A stretch of DNA of 64,000 nt. Origin: CAYFLR01 sp964343805. GTDB taxonomy: Bacteria; Bdellovibrionota_B; Oligoflexia; CAYFLR01. How positions within the stretch are numbered: the stretch's first letter is position 1; the number at the start of each line of letters is the position of its first letter. Under the pieces are notes generated by a model. It searched no databases and was not told where the DNA came from. It was given only the letters and a program-made list of their open reading frames with translations. This document shows, piece by piece, positions 10,331-18,783 of this stretch. Location: contig CAYFLR010000014.1 of assembly GCA_964343805.1 (NCBI GenBank), positions 1-64,000 of the forward strand. The letters run 5' to 3'. The translations under genes and the position numbers were made by a program.

Positions 10331-11338
10331 ATGCAACTGGTTCGCGATCCCTTACTAGATCAATTGATTGACTGTGTGGTGGAAAATAATATCAACGCTA
10401 TTTTCGCTGTGAGAGAGGTTAAGCCTTTTAACGTTTTGAAAACCTCTATCCATGCCGAGAAAGTCCTCAGTCGGGAACTCAGAGAAATTTTAGGCAAACC
10501 CTTTTTAGAACTCCTACCCAAACATCTCCAAGGAGAGATGGAACAACTTTTCAAAAGAGTGAAGCGACTTCATAAAGCCAGAAAACTAAAATCAGTTATT
10601 GATCTCGGAGCCGGTGAAGAACTTCATATTGATTTCCATATTTCATTTATTACCATGCAAGAGGCAAATTTCTTTTTAGTTCAATGTCATGATCACACCG
10701 ATGAGATCCTTGCCGCCCAGGAAGTGGAACGGATCAATATGAAACTTTCTCGTCCCACCATCACCGATGAATTAACCGGCTTGCATAATTTACGTTATTT
10801 AAATGAGCGCATGCTCACCGAGATTAAACTTGCCAATCTCACCGAAGATGAACTCAGCTTTATACTCTTAGATATTGATCACTTCAGGCACTATAATAAA
10901 GTAAATGGCCATGAACAAGGCAATGAAGCCATCAAGGCTTTAGCCAAAACCATTCATGGATGTATTCGATCCACTTTCATTGCCGCACGTTATGGGGGGG
11001 AGGAGTTTGGCATTGTCTGTCCCGGTCTTTCCAGTGATGAAGCCCTGGAATTAACTGACGAGCTCAAAATTGCTATAAACAACCTTTCTATTAAAAATGC
11101 CGAAAGACAACCTCTCGGTTTTATCTCTGCTAGCTTTGGTATCAGTAGTCTCTTAACCAAAGAAGATACCCCTCACGATCTTTACACCCGAGCCGATGAG
11201 GCTCTCTATCGCTCTAAGCGAAGAGGTCGAAATCGGGCCAGTGTCCACAAAGAAGTGGAAGTGGTGAATGAGGAAGGGGTGCAGGAGCAGATGATTTTGA
11301 ACGAAGTATCGCGTATCCTCGAACGAAAACTCTTTTAA
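10331..11338 (+). CDS. Second PAS-like/GGDEF diguanylate cyclase (tandem paralogue)
   Basis: 335 aa, the same layout as its upstream neighbour and clearly its duplicate. The N-terminal sensor starts with a matching LLDQLxxxxxxxNxxxxF pattern. The GGDEF domain has LLDIDHFRHYNKVNGHEQG and RYGGEEF. The I-site position reads RSTF rather than RxxD. The C-terminus carries an extra 25-residue acidic/helical tail. It is the last gene of the protease-GGDEF-GGDEF unit and is followed directly by a repeat element. Different sensor halves suggest different inputs feeding one second messenger. Confidence 0.87.
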   Translation: MQLVRDPLLDQLIDCVVENNINAIFAVREVKPFNVLKTSIHAEKVLSRELREILGKPFLELLPKHLQGEMEQLFKRVKRLHKARKLKSVIDLGAGEELHIDFHISFITMQEANFFLVQCHDHTDEILAAQEVERINMKLSRPTITDELTGLHNLRYLNERMLTEIKLANLTEDELSFILLDIDHFRHYNKVNGHEQGNEAIKALAKTIHGCIRSTFIAARYGGEEFGIVCPGLSSDEALELTDELKIAINNLSIKNAERQPLGFISASFGISSLLTKEDTPHDLYTRADEALYRSKRRGRNRASVHKEVEVVNEEGVQEQMILNEVSRILERKLF

Positions 11339-11600
11339 AGAAACAAACGCAAACGAACATCCACTGTGTTGGCTTCGAAATTATGGTTGAGTCCGTACAT
11401 GGTACGTACTGTCCTCACCCAGAATTTCTCGCCGCCTTGTGGACGTCCGTTTTCGTTTGTTTCTTCTGTGGTAAAAGTATGTGATGGTAAGAGGGAGTCC
11501 ACTGTGTTGGCAAAATCTCCCCCAATCCTTACTCAGTCGTACTGTCCTCACCCAGAATTTCTCGCCGCCTTGTGGACGTCCGTTTTCGTTTGTCCCCTCT
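11337..11600. repeat. Duplicated palindrome-ended element (MITE/REP-like) filling the gap after the GGDEF genes
   Basis: A 56-bp perfect direct repeat occurs at 11405-11460 and 11538-11593 (starts CGTACTGTCC, ends TTCGTTTGT). Ahead of each copy is a shared TCCACTGTGTTGGC (11360-11373 and 11498-11511), so about 100 bp has been duplicated with a period of 133-138 bp. The first copy has near-perfect terminal inverted repeats: its start GAAACAAACGCAAACG and its end, read in reverse complement, match at about 22 of 25 positions. This resembles a miniature mobile element or REP-like unit with a second, left-truncated copy. I see no credible coding region between 11339 and 11754. Confidence 0.7.
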
Positions 11601-11754
11601 GTGATATCAGGTGGTTTTAGAAATTCTTAAAGGCATCAAAAATACTCCTAGCTTATACAAATACCTTCAAGTAGAGTTTGAATAAATTTAGTAGTAAAAT
11701 GTCAAAGTCGCTTTGGCGGGATACAGACTAGCTCTTTTGAAGGAGGTGCACTCA

Positions 11755-12126
11755 ATGATACCCAAGAGGATTCTTTTTATAATCACGGTGTCGCTCTCCC
11801 TTAATAGCTGCTCGTATATCGCGATGTACGAGGCACCCCCTAGACAATCATGGGATTCAGGAGAATATTATAATTGCTCTCCCCAGATTTCACTTCCTAG
11901 TTATGATGTTCTTGTGGCATTAGGAGCGCTATTACCCGCAGCTTTTCTATTTTCTAGTTCAGGAAAAGGTCAGGAACTTGGATTATTTTATTTGATTTAT
12001 GGTGTGCCTTTTGGAGCTTCGGCTGTTTATGGATTTAATGTAGGATCTACCTGCAGGGACTTTATAAAATATAAGAAATCAAAGTCTAAACTTTTAAAAA
12101 ATTCCAATTTCAGCGACCCTGAATAG
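11755..12126 (+). CDS. Small putative lipoprotein, unknown function
   Basis: About 123 aa. ATG 11755 is preferred because AAGGAGG lies just upstream and the N-terminus then becomes MIPKRILFIITVSLSLNSC, a lipoprotein signal with Cys19. After the lipobox come a Trp/Tyr-rich segment and a hydrophobic helix (about residues 48-64: VLVALGALLPAAFLFSSS), a short loop, then a second weak hydrophobic stretch and a Lys-rich tail. No family is recognised. It sits between a repeat element and a transposase gene, so it may belong to the accessory part of the genome. Confidence 0.5.
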   Translation: MIPKRILFIITVSLSLNSCSYIAMYEAPPRQSWDSGEYYNCSPQISLPSYDVLVALGALLPAAFLFSSSGKGQELGLFYLIYGVPFGASAVYGFNVGSTCRDFIKYKKSKSKLLKNSNFSDPE

Positions 12127-12156
12127 TGAATCGGATTTTCTTAAAAGCCCACACTT

Positions 12157-12726
12157 TTATGGAACACAAGCCAGTAAAGCTTTTTTATAAGAAAGGGGGG
12201 CTCCCTCTTTGATACCTAACCAGGTGGCGGTCCACCCTATTATAGGCAGGTGAAGATTATTAAATAGCTGATCAAATAAACTCACTTGTTTATCCATGAG
12301 CGGATTCGGGTTGTTTCGGATATTGTTACCAATAACATATTTAAAGCAACGCACCACTTCAGTTGCCGTTTTTAATGGCCTTATGAAATAACGATCCTGC
12401 CAAAAGGTTCCTTTCCTTTTGAGTTTTCTATTACAAAACTTAGCAATGGATGAAAAGAGGGTCCGCAAAGCATTTCCAAAAACCTTGCGGATGTTCAGTG
12501 TCTTCTTAGTACTCATATTATTAAATTGGCAAATGATATGGATATGATTAGATTTGATAGCCCAAGTATTGACAGCGATACCTTCGGTTTTTGCAAAAGT
12601 AATCAGATATTCTTTTGTTTTGTTTAAATAGGGGGCTTTGTCTAATCTTATCCCTTTTAGAGATGTTCGAATAGTTATGTGATGAGATCTGTTATGGAAT
12701 AAGACTCTGGATCGATGAGGGATTAT
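12157..12726 (-). CDS. REP-associated tyrosine transposase with an apparent ATA start codon
   Basis: The minus-strand frame is open from 12726 to a stop at 12157 and encodes a full RAYT of about 189 aa. Landmarks are RSHHITIRTS near the N-terminus, the HUH motif SNHIHIIC (about residue 61-68), and the C-terminal GTFWQDRYFIRPL with FKYVIGNNIRNN. An ideal AAGGAGG (12734-12740) is spaced 7 bases from codon 12726-12724. That codon is ATA rather than ATG, where the paralogue at 216 has ATG. The first in-frame ATG is at 12516, after the HUH motif, so starting there would give a dead fragment. Either ATA is used weakly or the gene was inactivated by a single G-to-A change. Confidence 0.8.
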   Translation of the reverse strand: MIPHRSRVLFHNRSHHITIRTSLKGIRLDKAPYLNKTKEYLITFAKTEGIAVNTWAIKSNHIHIICQFNNMSTKKTLNIRKVFGNALRTLFSSIAKFCNRKLKRKGTFWQDRYFIRPLKTATEVVRCFKYVIGNNIRNNPNPLMDKQVSLFDQLFNNLHLPIIGWTATWLGIKEGAPLSYKKALLACVP

Positions 12727-13008
12727 GGCTGTTCCTCCTTGCTATACAAGGGTTATGTAACATTATTGTGCTCTGAATGCAACGAAAAAAAGTAATTGTT
12801 TAATTCTTTATATGCTTGATATCCAGGGGTTACGTAGGGTTTTTCACTCAATGAGGAACCTGTTTTCTTTGGTCTTTTCCTCCGCCCCTCTATGATTCTT
12901 GGTATAGCAGTGTTAGGCATGATGATTTAAAATTAAGCAGCTCCCGGAGTGGATGCTCCCGGAGTGGATGCTCCCGGAGTGGATGCTCCCGGAGTGGACA
13001 CTCCTGGA
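12727..13008. repeat. Intergenic stretch holding a 15-bp tandem repeat
   Basis: At about 12944-13003 the unit CTCCCGGAGTGGATG is repeated three times exactly, with a fourth copy ending GGACA and a decayed fifth (CTCCTGGATTAGAAG). Each unit has a small palindrome CTCC-C-GGAG. The array abuts the stop codon of the leucine-rich-repeat gene, whose transcript therefore runs into it. Read in that gene's frame it would encode repeated HSGSI, so it may be former coding sequence or a variable-number tract. The remainder (12741-12943) is AT-rich and I see nothing in it. Confidence 0.75.
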
Positions 13009-14322
13009 TTAGAAGTTTCTACAGTAATCAGCTAAGGGTCTCGATTTGGCTTCCATGGGACAAAGATCTCTTTTTAAATCTGGCAAAAATAGACTCAAGT
13101 TATGGATGTTAGGTAGATTGGTCAATGGGGTTAAGTCCTTGACGGGGCAATCCTCAAGAATTAAGGATTTTAAATGAGTTAATTTGGCAAAAGGTTTTAG
13201 ATCTTCTAATGAGCAGTAGCGGCACATAAAAGATTCTAAATGTGTGGCTTGGTTTATTTCATTCGTGTTGGTGACATTCACAAAGTTTAAAAAAAGATGT
13301 TTCAAGTTTCTAATTTTTGCAATGGGTTTTAAATCTAATTGACTCATAAACTGCAAATCTAGCCACTCTAGCCAGGGTAGCTCAGCAAGAGAATCCATAT
13401 TTTGGAACATTTTTATTGCGCATGCATCAAGATTGCTTCTGCCTTTACTGCAATTACTTATTAGAATCTCTAAATTTTCAAGATACCGTACTGCATTAAT
13501 ATCTTCTAAAATGTGGTTATCAGTAATCTCCAGTTTTTTTAAATTTCCCAGACTCATTAGGGGAGCGAGAGAGGTAAAAAGGTATTTGGACAATCTGAGG
13601 TTTTCTAGAGTGATAAGGCTTGAAAGTGCTGATATGTCATCAGGCTTGGGAATATCTCTACCGAAAAAACGCAAAACTTGAGGATCCGGAGTATTATTAA
13701 TGGGTTTACTCAAGTTCAAAGACTTTAGGTTTAATAAAGTACCAATAGGGCTGAGATCAGCAACATCCACTTCTTTAAGTTCCAGGTGATTTAGCTGAAA
13801 GAGTCCGTCTAAAAAGTGAAGGCTATCTACCTTAGAGTCAATTATTTGTAAATCTTTTAACTGGGGTATTTTTGATAGATAAGAATAATCTGAGATGATC
13901 ATGGAATCTAGAACCAATACTTTTAGCTTAGGAAAGTATTGCAACCAAGATAGGTTATCTACCTCTGCTCCACTAACTATTAAGACATCAATGTGCTTTG
14001 TATATTTGATTATTAAAGACCCATTCCAGGCTGAATTTTGGATGATCTGTATCTGCTCAGCATCATCTGTTAAGTGAAGAGGGGGTTCTTTTTGACTGGT
14101 CAATAATTCTAAAATAGTAGGACAAGGGAGATTAACATGGAATTGTCTTTGGATTGAACCTACCATGCTTTGATAAATAAGATCATTGCCTAAGTTTGCC
14201 TCACGGCAGTCTCGTTCAAAATTAGATCCTAAGACATAATTAAATAAGCCCAAATGAAGGATACCAATTATTGCGATCTTTGCAGCCCAAGAATAATTGC
14301 TTATTATTTCAACCCCCTTCAT
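13009..14322 (-). CDS. Exported leucine-rich-repeat protein
   Basis: About 437 aa. A hydrophobic N-terminal segment (IAIIGILHLGLFNYVLG) looks like a signal or anchor, followed by a Cys-containing cap (ERDCREANLG, PCPTILELL). From about residue 100 there are roughly a dozen 22-24 residue leucine-rich repeats (for example LKVLVLDSMIISDYSYLSKI, LKDLQIIDSKVDSLHFLDGL). The protein closes with a Cys-containing cap (LCPMEAKSRPLADYC). ATG 14322 is preferred over the TTG three codons upstream. LRR arrays bind proteins or surfaces; the partner is unknown. A 15-bp tandem repeat follows the stop codon immediately. Confidence 0.8.
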   Translation of the reverse strand: MKGVEIISNYSWAAKIAIIGILHLGLFNYVLGSNFERDCREANLGNDLIYQSMVGSIQRQFHVNLPCPTILELLTSQKEPPLHLTDDAEQIQIIQNSAWNGSLIIKYTKHIDVLIVSGAEVDNLSWLQYFPKLKVLVLDSMIISDYSYLSKIPQLKDLQIIDSKVDSLHFLDGLFQLNHLELKEVDVADLSPIGTLLNLKSLNLSKPINNTPDPQVLRFFGRDIPKPDDISALSSLITLENLRLSKYLFTSLAPLMSLGNLKKLEITDNHILEDINAVRYLENLEILISNCSKGRSNLDACAIKMFQNMDSLAELPWLEWLDLQFMSQLDLKPIAKIRNLKHLFLNFVNVTNTNEINQATHLESFMCRYCSLEDLKPFAKLTHLKSLILEDCPVKDLTPLTNLPNIHNLSLFLPDLKRDLCPMEAKSRPLADYCRNF

Positions 14323-14526
14323 TATCCTCAAAATAAATGGTTATGTTAGAAATTTACCACACTTTTATGCAGTTTACGAGATCGGCACATGAGGCTGCTA
14401 ACAAACTGTTAGCTCTAAATGCAAAAAATGACCAAAACTGGCTAGTCAGCCAATAAAAACTTTTGTATGCTTGCAGTCATAGAGAGAGCGGGAAGACAAA
14501 CAACACCCGCCCAGAGGGGGGAAAAG

Positions 14527-14859
14527 ATGAGTAAAAAAGATACCAATAATAACAACCATATAAATAGCATAGATTACGAGGAAATATTAAGAATGACCCA
14601 CAATTTATGGGAAAAGGCACGTCAGTTTTCCAAGATTGCCAAGTTACAGGTGGGGAAGACCTTACGTAAGAAAATGTATCAACAAAAACATAATCTTATA
14701 TCTCTTGCCATTGAGAAAAATCCTCATATCATTCATTTACTCAATAACAAAGAAACCTACTGGGCGGTGTATTGTGAAGGAATGGGCATTTTACACCTCG
14801 ATCCTTATGATCTGTCGCCCTTAGCTTATGAAAATTTAACTGTGAATCAAGCAGGGTAA
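14527..14859 (+). CDS. Hypothetical cytoplasmic protein
   Basis: 110 aa from ATG 14527, which follows a GAGGGGGGAAAAG ribosome-binding site. An in-frame extension to 14467 is less likely. The sequence is hydrophilic with an Asn-rich start (DTNNNNHIN) and a Lys/Gln-rich helical middle. It ends YWAVYCEGMGILHLDPYDLSPLAY. No signal peptide, membrane segment or known motif is seen. Upstream (14323-14526) lie two short perfect hairpins (stems 14397-14403/14407-14413, and TGGCT-AGTC-AGCCA near 14440), which may be terminators or operators. Confidence 0.5.
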   Translation: MSKKDTNNNNHINSIDYEEILRMTHNLWEKARQFSKIAKLQVGKTLRKKMYQQKHNLISLAIEKNPHIIHLLNNKETYWAVYCEGMGILHLDPYDLSPLAYENLTVNQAG

Positions 14860-14899
14860 AATTGGGAACTAAGATTTAAGCGAACACCTCCAACTTATG

Positions 14900-14958
14900 G
14901 GGTGCATGGATGCATCTAGGTGGTGATTGGCCATCAGGGACGATGGCCCCATCCACTC
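14900..14958. other. Hairpin-rich intergenic segment between convergent genes
   Basis: Between the orphan gene and rnz the DNA holds TGCAT-GGA-TGCAT inside flanking CACCT/AGGTG arms, then GGCCATC-AGGGAC-GATGGCC, a perfect 7-bp stem near 14930-14950. There is no T run, so a classic intrinsic terminator is not shown. The position between two convergent genes fits a bidirectional transcription stop. Confidence 0.4.
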
Positions 14959-14974
14959 CCACCCAAAATAAAAG

Positions 14975-15874
14975 TCAGAATTCCATCATTTCATACTCTT
15001 TACTAATCTTAACAATCAATTCAGCAGGAATTTCGCAACCTTTTAAGATATATTCAGGGTCTCGGTAGCGACTCGAATAATGTGTGAGGACCAGGTTTTT
15101 TACCTGGCTGGCTGATGCCATTTCAATCGCTTCTGCAGCGGTTAAGTGATGATAATTGTTGGCAAGTTCTGCCAAGTCAGGAGCATAGGTGCTCTCACTA
15201 ATAAGTAGATCAGCATTTTGTGCTAACTTACTAAAATTGGGGGTCACTTTAGTGTCAGTGCAGTAGACCACCTTTTGGCCTTTAATGTCAGGTTCTAAAT
15301 AATCCTGCCAGTTGATAGTTTTCCCATTATCTAAGATAACATCCTGCTTTTCTTTGATTTTTCCATATATGGGACCGGGCTCGATCTCATCCTCTATCAG
15401 TTTTTGAACTTTGAGTTTGCCGCTTTTGTCTTTCTCGGTGATGGAAACCCCAAAGCAGGGGACACGGTGGTCAAGAAGACGAGACTCCAGAATAAAATCT
15501 CCATAGTCGAAAGAGGAGCCGTCCTCTAAGGGAAAAAAGGTAAAAGGATGATTCGCTTGCTCTAAGCTGGCTGCTTGATTCAAAAATTCTTCCAGTGGAG
15601 GGGGGGCAAAGAGAGTCAATTTCTGCCTGGGATTTTGAAAAAAGAGAGAGGAGATTAACCCTGGCAGTCCATAAATATGATCTCCATGGAGATGAGAAAT
15701 GATAATAGTCTGTAACTTGCTCATTTTATATGGACTATTTCTGAGATGGAGCTGAGTTCCATCTCCACAATCCAACATAAAAAGATGATCTTGGAAGTTG
15801 AGCAAAAGTGATGGCAAATTGCGACCGTGTGAGGGAATTGCTGAACTGGTACCCAGTGGATAGACTTGGATCAT
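14975..15874 (-). CDS. rnz: Ribonuclease Z (tRNA 3' processing endonuclease)
   Basis: A metallo-beta-lactamase-fold nuclease of 299 aa, the short (ElaC) form. It starts with the family N-terminus PLGTSSAIPSHGRN and the metal motif H61-L-H63-G-D65-H66. Further ligands are visible as LDHRVPC (PxKxHN-like region), YCTDTK and LTHYSSRYRD. RNase Z cuts precursor tRNAs after the discriminator base when CCA is not encoded. It is transcribed away from the phosphorylase-helicase-pab operon across a gap of about 136 bp that must hold both promoters. Confidence 0.92.
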   Translation of the reverse strand: MIQVYPLGTSSAIPSHGRNLPSLLLNFQDHLFMLDCGDGTQLHLRNSPYKMSKLQTIIISHLHGDHIYGLPGLISSLFFQNPRQKLTLFAPPPLEEFLNQAASLEQANHPFTFFPLEDGSSFDYGDFILESRLLDHRVPCFGVSITEKDKSGKLKVQKLIEDEIEPGPIYGKIKEKQDVILDNGKTINWQDYLEPDIKGQKVVYCTDTKVTPNFSKLAQNADLLISESTYAPDLAELANNYHHLTAAEAIEMASASQVKNLVLTHYSSRYRDPEYILKGCEIPAELIVKISKEYEMMEF

Positions 15875-16010
15875 ATTTAAGCTTTTACCTTTGCTTTAGA
15901 TTAAGATTTTGTTAATAAAAACATACTCAAGGAGTACCCTGGATACATTAACTCGTATTCTATACGAAAAGTCTACTATAAACCTAAGAGTTTTTAAAAG
16001 TGAAGAGCCT

Positions 16011-16784
16011 ATGAACATTCCCTTTAATAAAGCCAAGTACCGATCTGAATCCTTAGTCTTTGCCCGCAGACTCCTGAATTATGTGCATCAACAAAAGAAT
16101 TCTACTGCACTTACTCCCCCTGCCTCCATGATTCTCTCTTTTCACCCAGCTCCCTTGAAACGGGTGAAAGCTTTAGGTTGGGAGAAGAGGGAAGGAGGGT
16201 GGATGAGTTTTTATGCTCCTGCTACAGAGAATCCCAAAGTGGGACTGTATATGGTTCAGATGGGAGCCCCTGCTGCAGTTATCCAGATGGAAAATTTTAT
16301 TGATATGGGTGTCAGGAATTTTATTTCAATGGGATCTGCTGGTGGGATTCAACCTCATCTAGAAGTTCGAGATGTTGTTGTCTGTTCAAGTGCTCTGCGA
16401 GATGAAGGGACCTCCTATCATTACAAACCAAAAGGGGAGCCGGCTGTAGAGAGTCTGAAATTGTCTGAAAAAATCATGAATCGGTTAAAGCAGTACAGTG
16501 GATCTGTTTATAAAGGACGAACTTGGACCACTGATGCGCTCTATCGTGAAACGGAAGCGGAATTTCTCCAATATAAAAAAGATGGGGTGCTATCGGTAGA
16601 CATGGAGACATCTGCCCTCTATATCCTAGCTTCTTACTATAATGTTAAGTGTCAGTCTCTCATGGTGGTGAGTGATCGAATGACCTCTGAGGGATGGGTT
16701 CCAGATCTTTTTAACAAGCAAGTGGATGAAGGTTTAGCCTTTTTATGTGATGTGGCTGTGGAGATGTTAGATGGAATTGCTTGA
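16011..16784 (+). CDS. Nucleoside phosphorylase (PNP/uridine phosphorylase family)
   Basis: About 257 aa, the normal size for the PNP/UDP family. These enzymes cleave nucleosides with phosphate to base and ribose-1-phosphate. Visible family features are the phosphate/ribose region SMGSAGGIQPHLEVRDVVVCSS and the base/ribose-site motif VDMETSALY, with a following VVSDR. ATG 16011 is chosen because homology-like sequence starts there; an extension to the TTG at 15909 lacks support. Its last 14 bases overlap the helicase gene, which implies coupled translation. Purine versus uridine preference is unresolved. Confidence 0.82.
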   Translation: MNIPFNKAKYRSESLVFARRLLNYVHQQKNSTALTPPASMILSFHPAPLKRVKALGWEKREGGWMSFYAPATENPKVGLYMVQMGAPAAVIQMENFIDMGVRNFISMGSAGGIQPHLEVRDVVVCSSALRDEGTSYHYKPKGEPAVESLKLSEKIMNRLKQYSGSVYKGRTWTTDALYRETEAEFLQYKKDGVLSVDMETSALYILASYYNVKCQSLMVVSDRMTSEGWVPDLFNKQVDEGLAFLCDVAVEMLDGIA

Positions 16785-18780
16785 GTTTCAGAGTTTGATC
16801 GATGAGTTAGCTGCTGCTCAAAACACCAATAATAAATACTATGTGACTATTCAAGAGCGGGTTATCTGTGTTTATCATCCCTATGATAATGCCTTGTTAG
16901 AAATTGATCGAAAGTTAAGAGGACGGCGGTTTAATCGAGAGAAAAAGTGCTCTTTCACGGCAATTGAGAATTTTGATGATGCCATCATCAAATATCATAG
17001 CGAAGGATTTTTCTTTACCGAAGCATTTTTCGAAGGGGTTAAGACTTTTTTAAATTCCACCTCTTTTAATGAGAGCAAGGCTCAAAAAGTAAAAGAGTTT
17101 TTGACTCACCAACATTCTGAGAGTGAGAGTTCGGCCGAAGGCAAAGCCCCTGATTTCCAAAATAAGAGTGATTATGACTTGGAAGGGGTGGCTATAGCTA
17201 AAGGGGTTCAACCCTATAATCATCAAAAGGTGGGGATCGGTTTTTTTCTAGAGAGTGAAAGAGGTATTTTAGGGGATGAGATGGGGCTGGGGAAAACCAT
17301 GCAGGCTATCATTGCCTTAAATGATCTATTAGTTCAAGGCACCATTGATGGGGTTTTGGTGGTTTGCCCTAACTCCTTAAAGCTGAATTGGTTTTATGAA
17401 ATATCTAAATTTAGTGACATCAATCTGGATGAAGTGACTCTGATTGAGGGGACGGCGGCCAAAAGAAAAAAACTCATCGCCCGTCCGGCCAAGTGGATCA
17501 TTATTAATTACGAATCCCTCAGAATGGATGTGGATTATTTAGATGAGAGATTGGAAGAGCTTAATTTTGCTATGGTGCTTGATGAGTCTCATAAAATTAA
17601 GTCAGCCAAAGCAAAACAATCCCTCGCCTGTATGCAGCTAGGGAAAATGGCTCGTCGAAAGTATCTCCTGACGGGTACCTTGGTAGCCAATAAACCTGAG
17701 GATGTTTGGAATCAGGTAAACTTTCTTGATGAGGGTCATTTATTGGGTTCTTGGAGGGATTTTCGTAAGAGCTACTGCGTAGAGCGTGATTTTAAATTTG
17801 GACGCCGTTATGTGCGAAAAATAGTAGGCTATAAAAATCTGCCGCGTCTACGGAATAAATTAGCCTTGTTGATGCTTAGACGGGTAAAAGAATCTTGCTT
17901 AGATTTACCTGATAAACTTTTTCAGAACATTCCCGCTCAAATGACCAGCAAGCAGCAGAGCTTTTACCAAAAGGTCTGTAAAGGCATCTTGAATGAGATG
18001 GAGTCAGATAAAAAGGAAGCGGTGTTATTAAATGATGTGCTGGCAAAGATGCTCTATGCACTCGAGGTGGCCTCCAATCCGAGTTTAGTGAAACCAAGTG
18101 AAATAAAAAATAGATTGCAAGAGCGACTGGATTTAAGTCCAGCCAAAAAACCCACCTCTCAAATAAAACTGCTTAAAAAACAGATCAACTTTTGGGATTC
18201 CTTGAAAGATCTTCCCGCTGAGGAATCTGGTAAATTGCAGGTGCTTGATGAACTATTAGAATCTTATATTGAGGAAGAGGGAAAAAAGGTCATTGTTTGG
18301 AGCTTTTTCGTTCAAAATATTGAGTACTTTGCAGAGCGTTATGAGAAGTATTCTCCCGTAAAGTATTACGGTAAAACCTCAGCTTCGGATCGTAAAGAAG
18401 CAGTGAGATCTTTTATGGAAGATGAAAAGGTCAAACTCTTTTGCGGCAACCCACAAGCGGCTGGAGTGGGTTTAACTTTAACCTCCTCCTCGGTTTGTAT
18501 ATTTTATGATCGTAATTTTTCCAGTGTAGATTTTAATCAGGCAGTGGATCGGATTCATAGAATTGGACAACAAGATCGTTGTCATATCATCACTTTGCAA
18601 TCAGAAAAAACCATCGATCAATATGTGGATCATCTTTTGCGTAAAAAAGGCCAACTCTCTTCTTATTTACAAAGAGATTCGGATAATGCCAGTAACCTAG
18701 CTTATCAGGAAAAATCAGGGAATGTAGGGGGAGAGGAATCCATCAATTTAGATGAGATTGCCACCTATTTACAGATATAA
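16771..18780 (+). CDS. SNF2-family helicase/ATPase
   Basis: 669 aa. Residues 1-125 form a separate N-terminal domain (LLEIDRKLRGRRFNREKK and following) that resembles, but is not proven to be, the HARP domain of SMARCAL1-type annealing helicases. The SNF2 core follows: Q-motif region YNHQKVGIGFF, Walker A GDEMGLGKT with K175, Walker B D271-E-S-H, motif III LLTGTLVANK, and in the second lobe IVWSFFV, GVGLT and RIHRIGQQDR. Such enzymes translocate on double-stranded DNA and remodel or anneal it. The gene lies inside a metabolic operon: it overlaps the phosphorylase by 14 bp and ends 3 bp before pabA. Confidence 0.88.
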   Translation: MELLEFQSLIDELAAAQNTNNKYYVTIQERVICVYHPYDNALLEIDRKLRGRRFNREKKCSFTAIENFDDAIIKYHSEGFFFTEAFFEGVKTFLNSTSFNESKAQKVKEFLTHQHSESESSAEGKAPDFQNKSDYDLEGVAIAKGVQPYNHQKVGIGFFLESERGILGDEMGLGKTMQAIIALNDLLVQGTIDGVLVVCPNSLKLNWFYEISKFSDINLDEVTLIEGTAAKRKKLIARPAKWIIINYESLRMDVDYLDERLEELNFAMVLDESHKIKSAKAKQSLACMQLGKMARRKYLLTGTLVANKPEDVWNQVNFLDEGHLLGSWRDFRKSYCVERDFKFGRRYVRKIVGYKNLPRLRNKLALLMLRRVKESCLDLPDKLFQNIPAQMTSKQQSFYQKVCKGILNEMESDKKEAVLLNDVLAKMLYALEVASNPSLVKPSEIKNRLQERLDLSPAKKPTSQIKLLKKQINFWDSLKDLPAEESGKLQVLDELLESYIEEEGKKVIVWSFFVQNIEYFAERYEKYSPVKYYGKTSASDRKEAVRSFMEDEKVKLFCGNPQAAGVGLTLTSSSVCIFYDRNFSSVDFNQAVDRIHRIGQQDRCHIITLQSEKTIDQYVDHLLRKKGQLSSYLQRDSDNASNLAYQEKSGNVGGEESINLDEIATYLQI

Positions 18781-18783
18781 GAA

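Noticed and set aside
11366..11620. Short open frame inside the duplicated element
   Set aside because: It is generated by the two repeat copies, with no ribosome-binding site and no protein-like composition.
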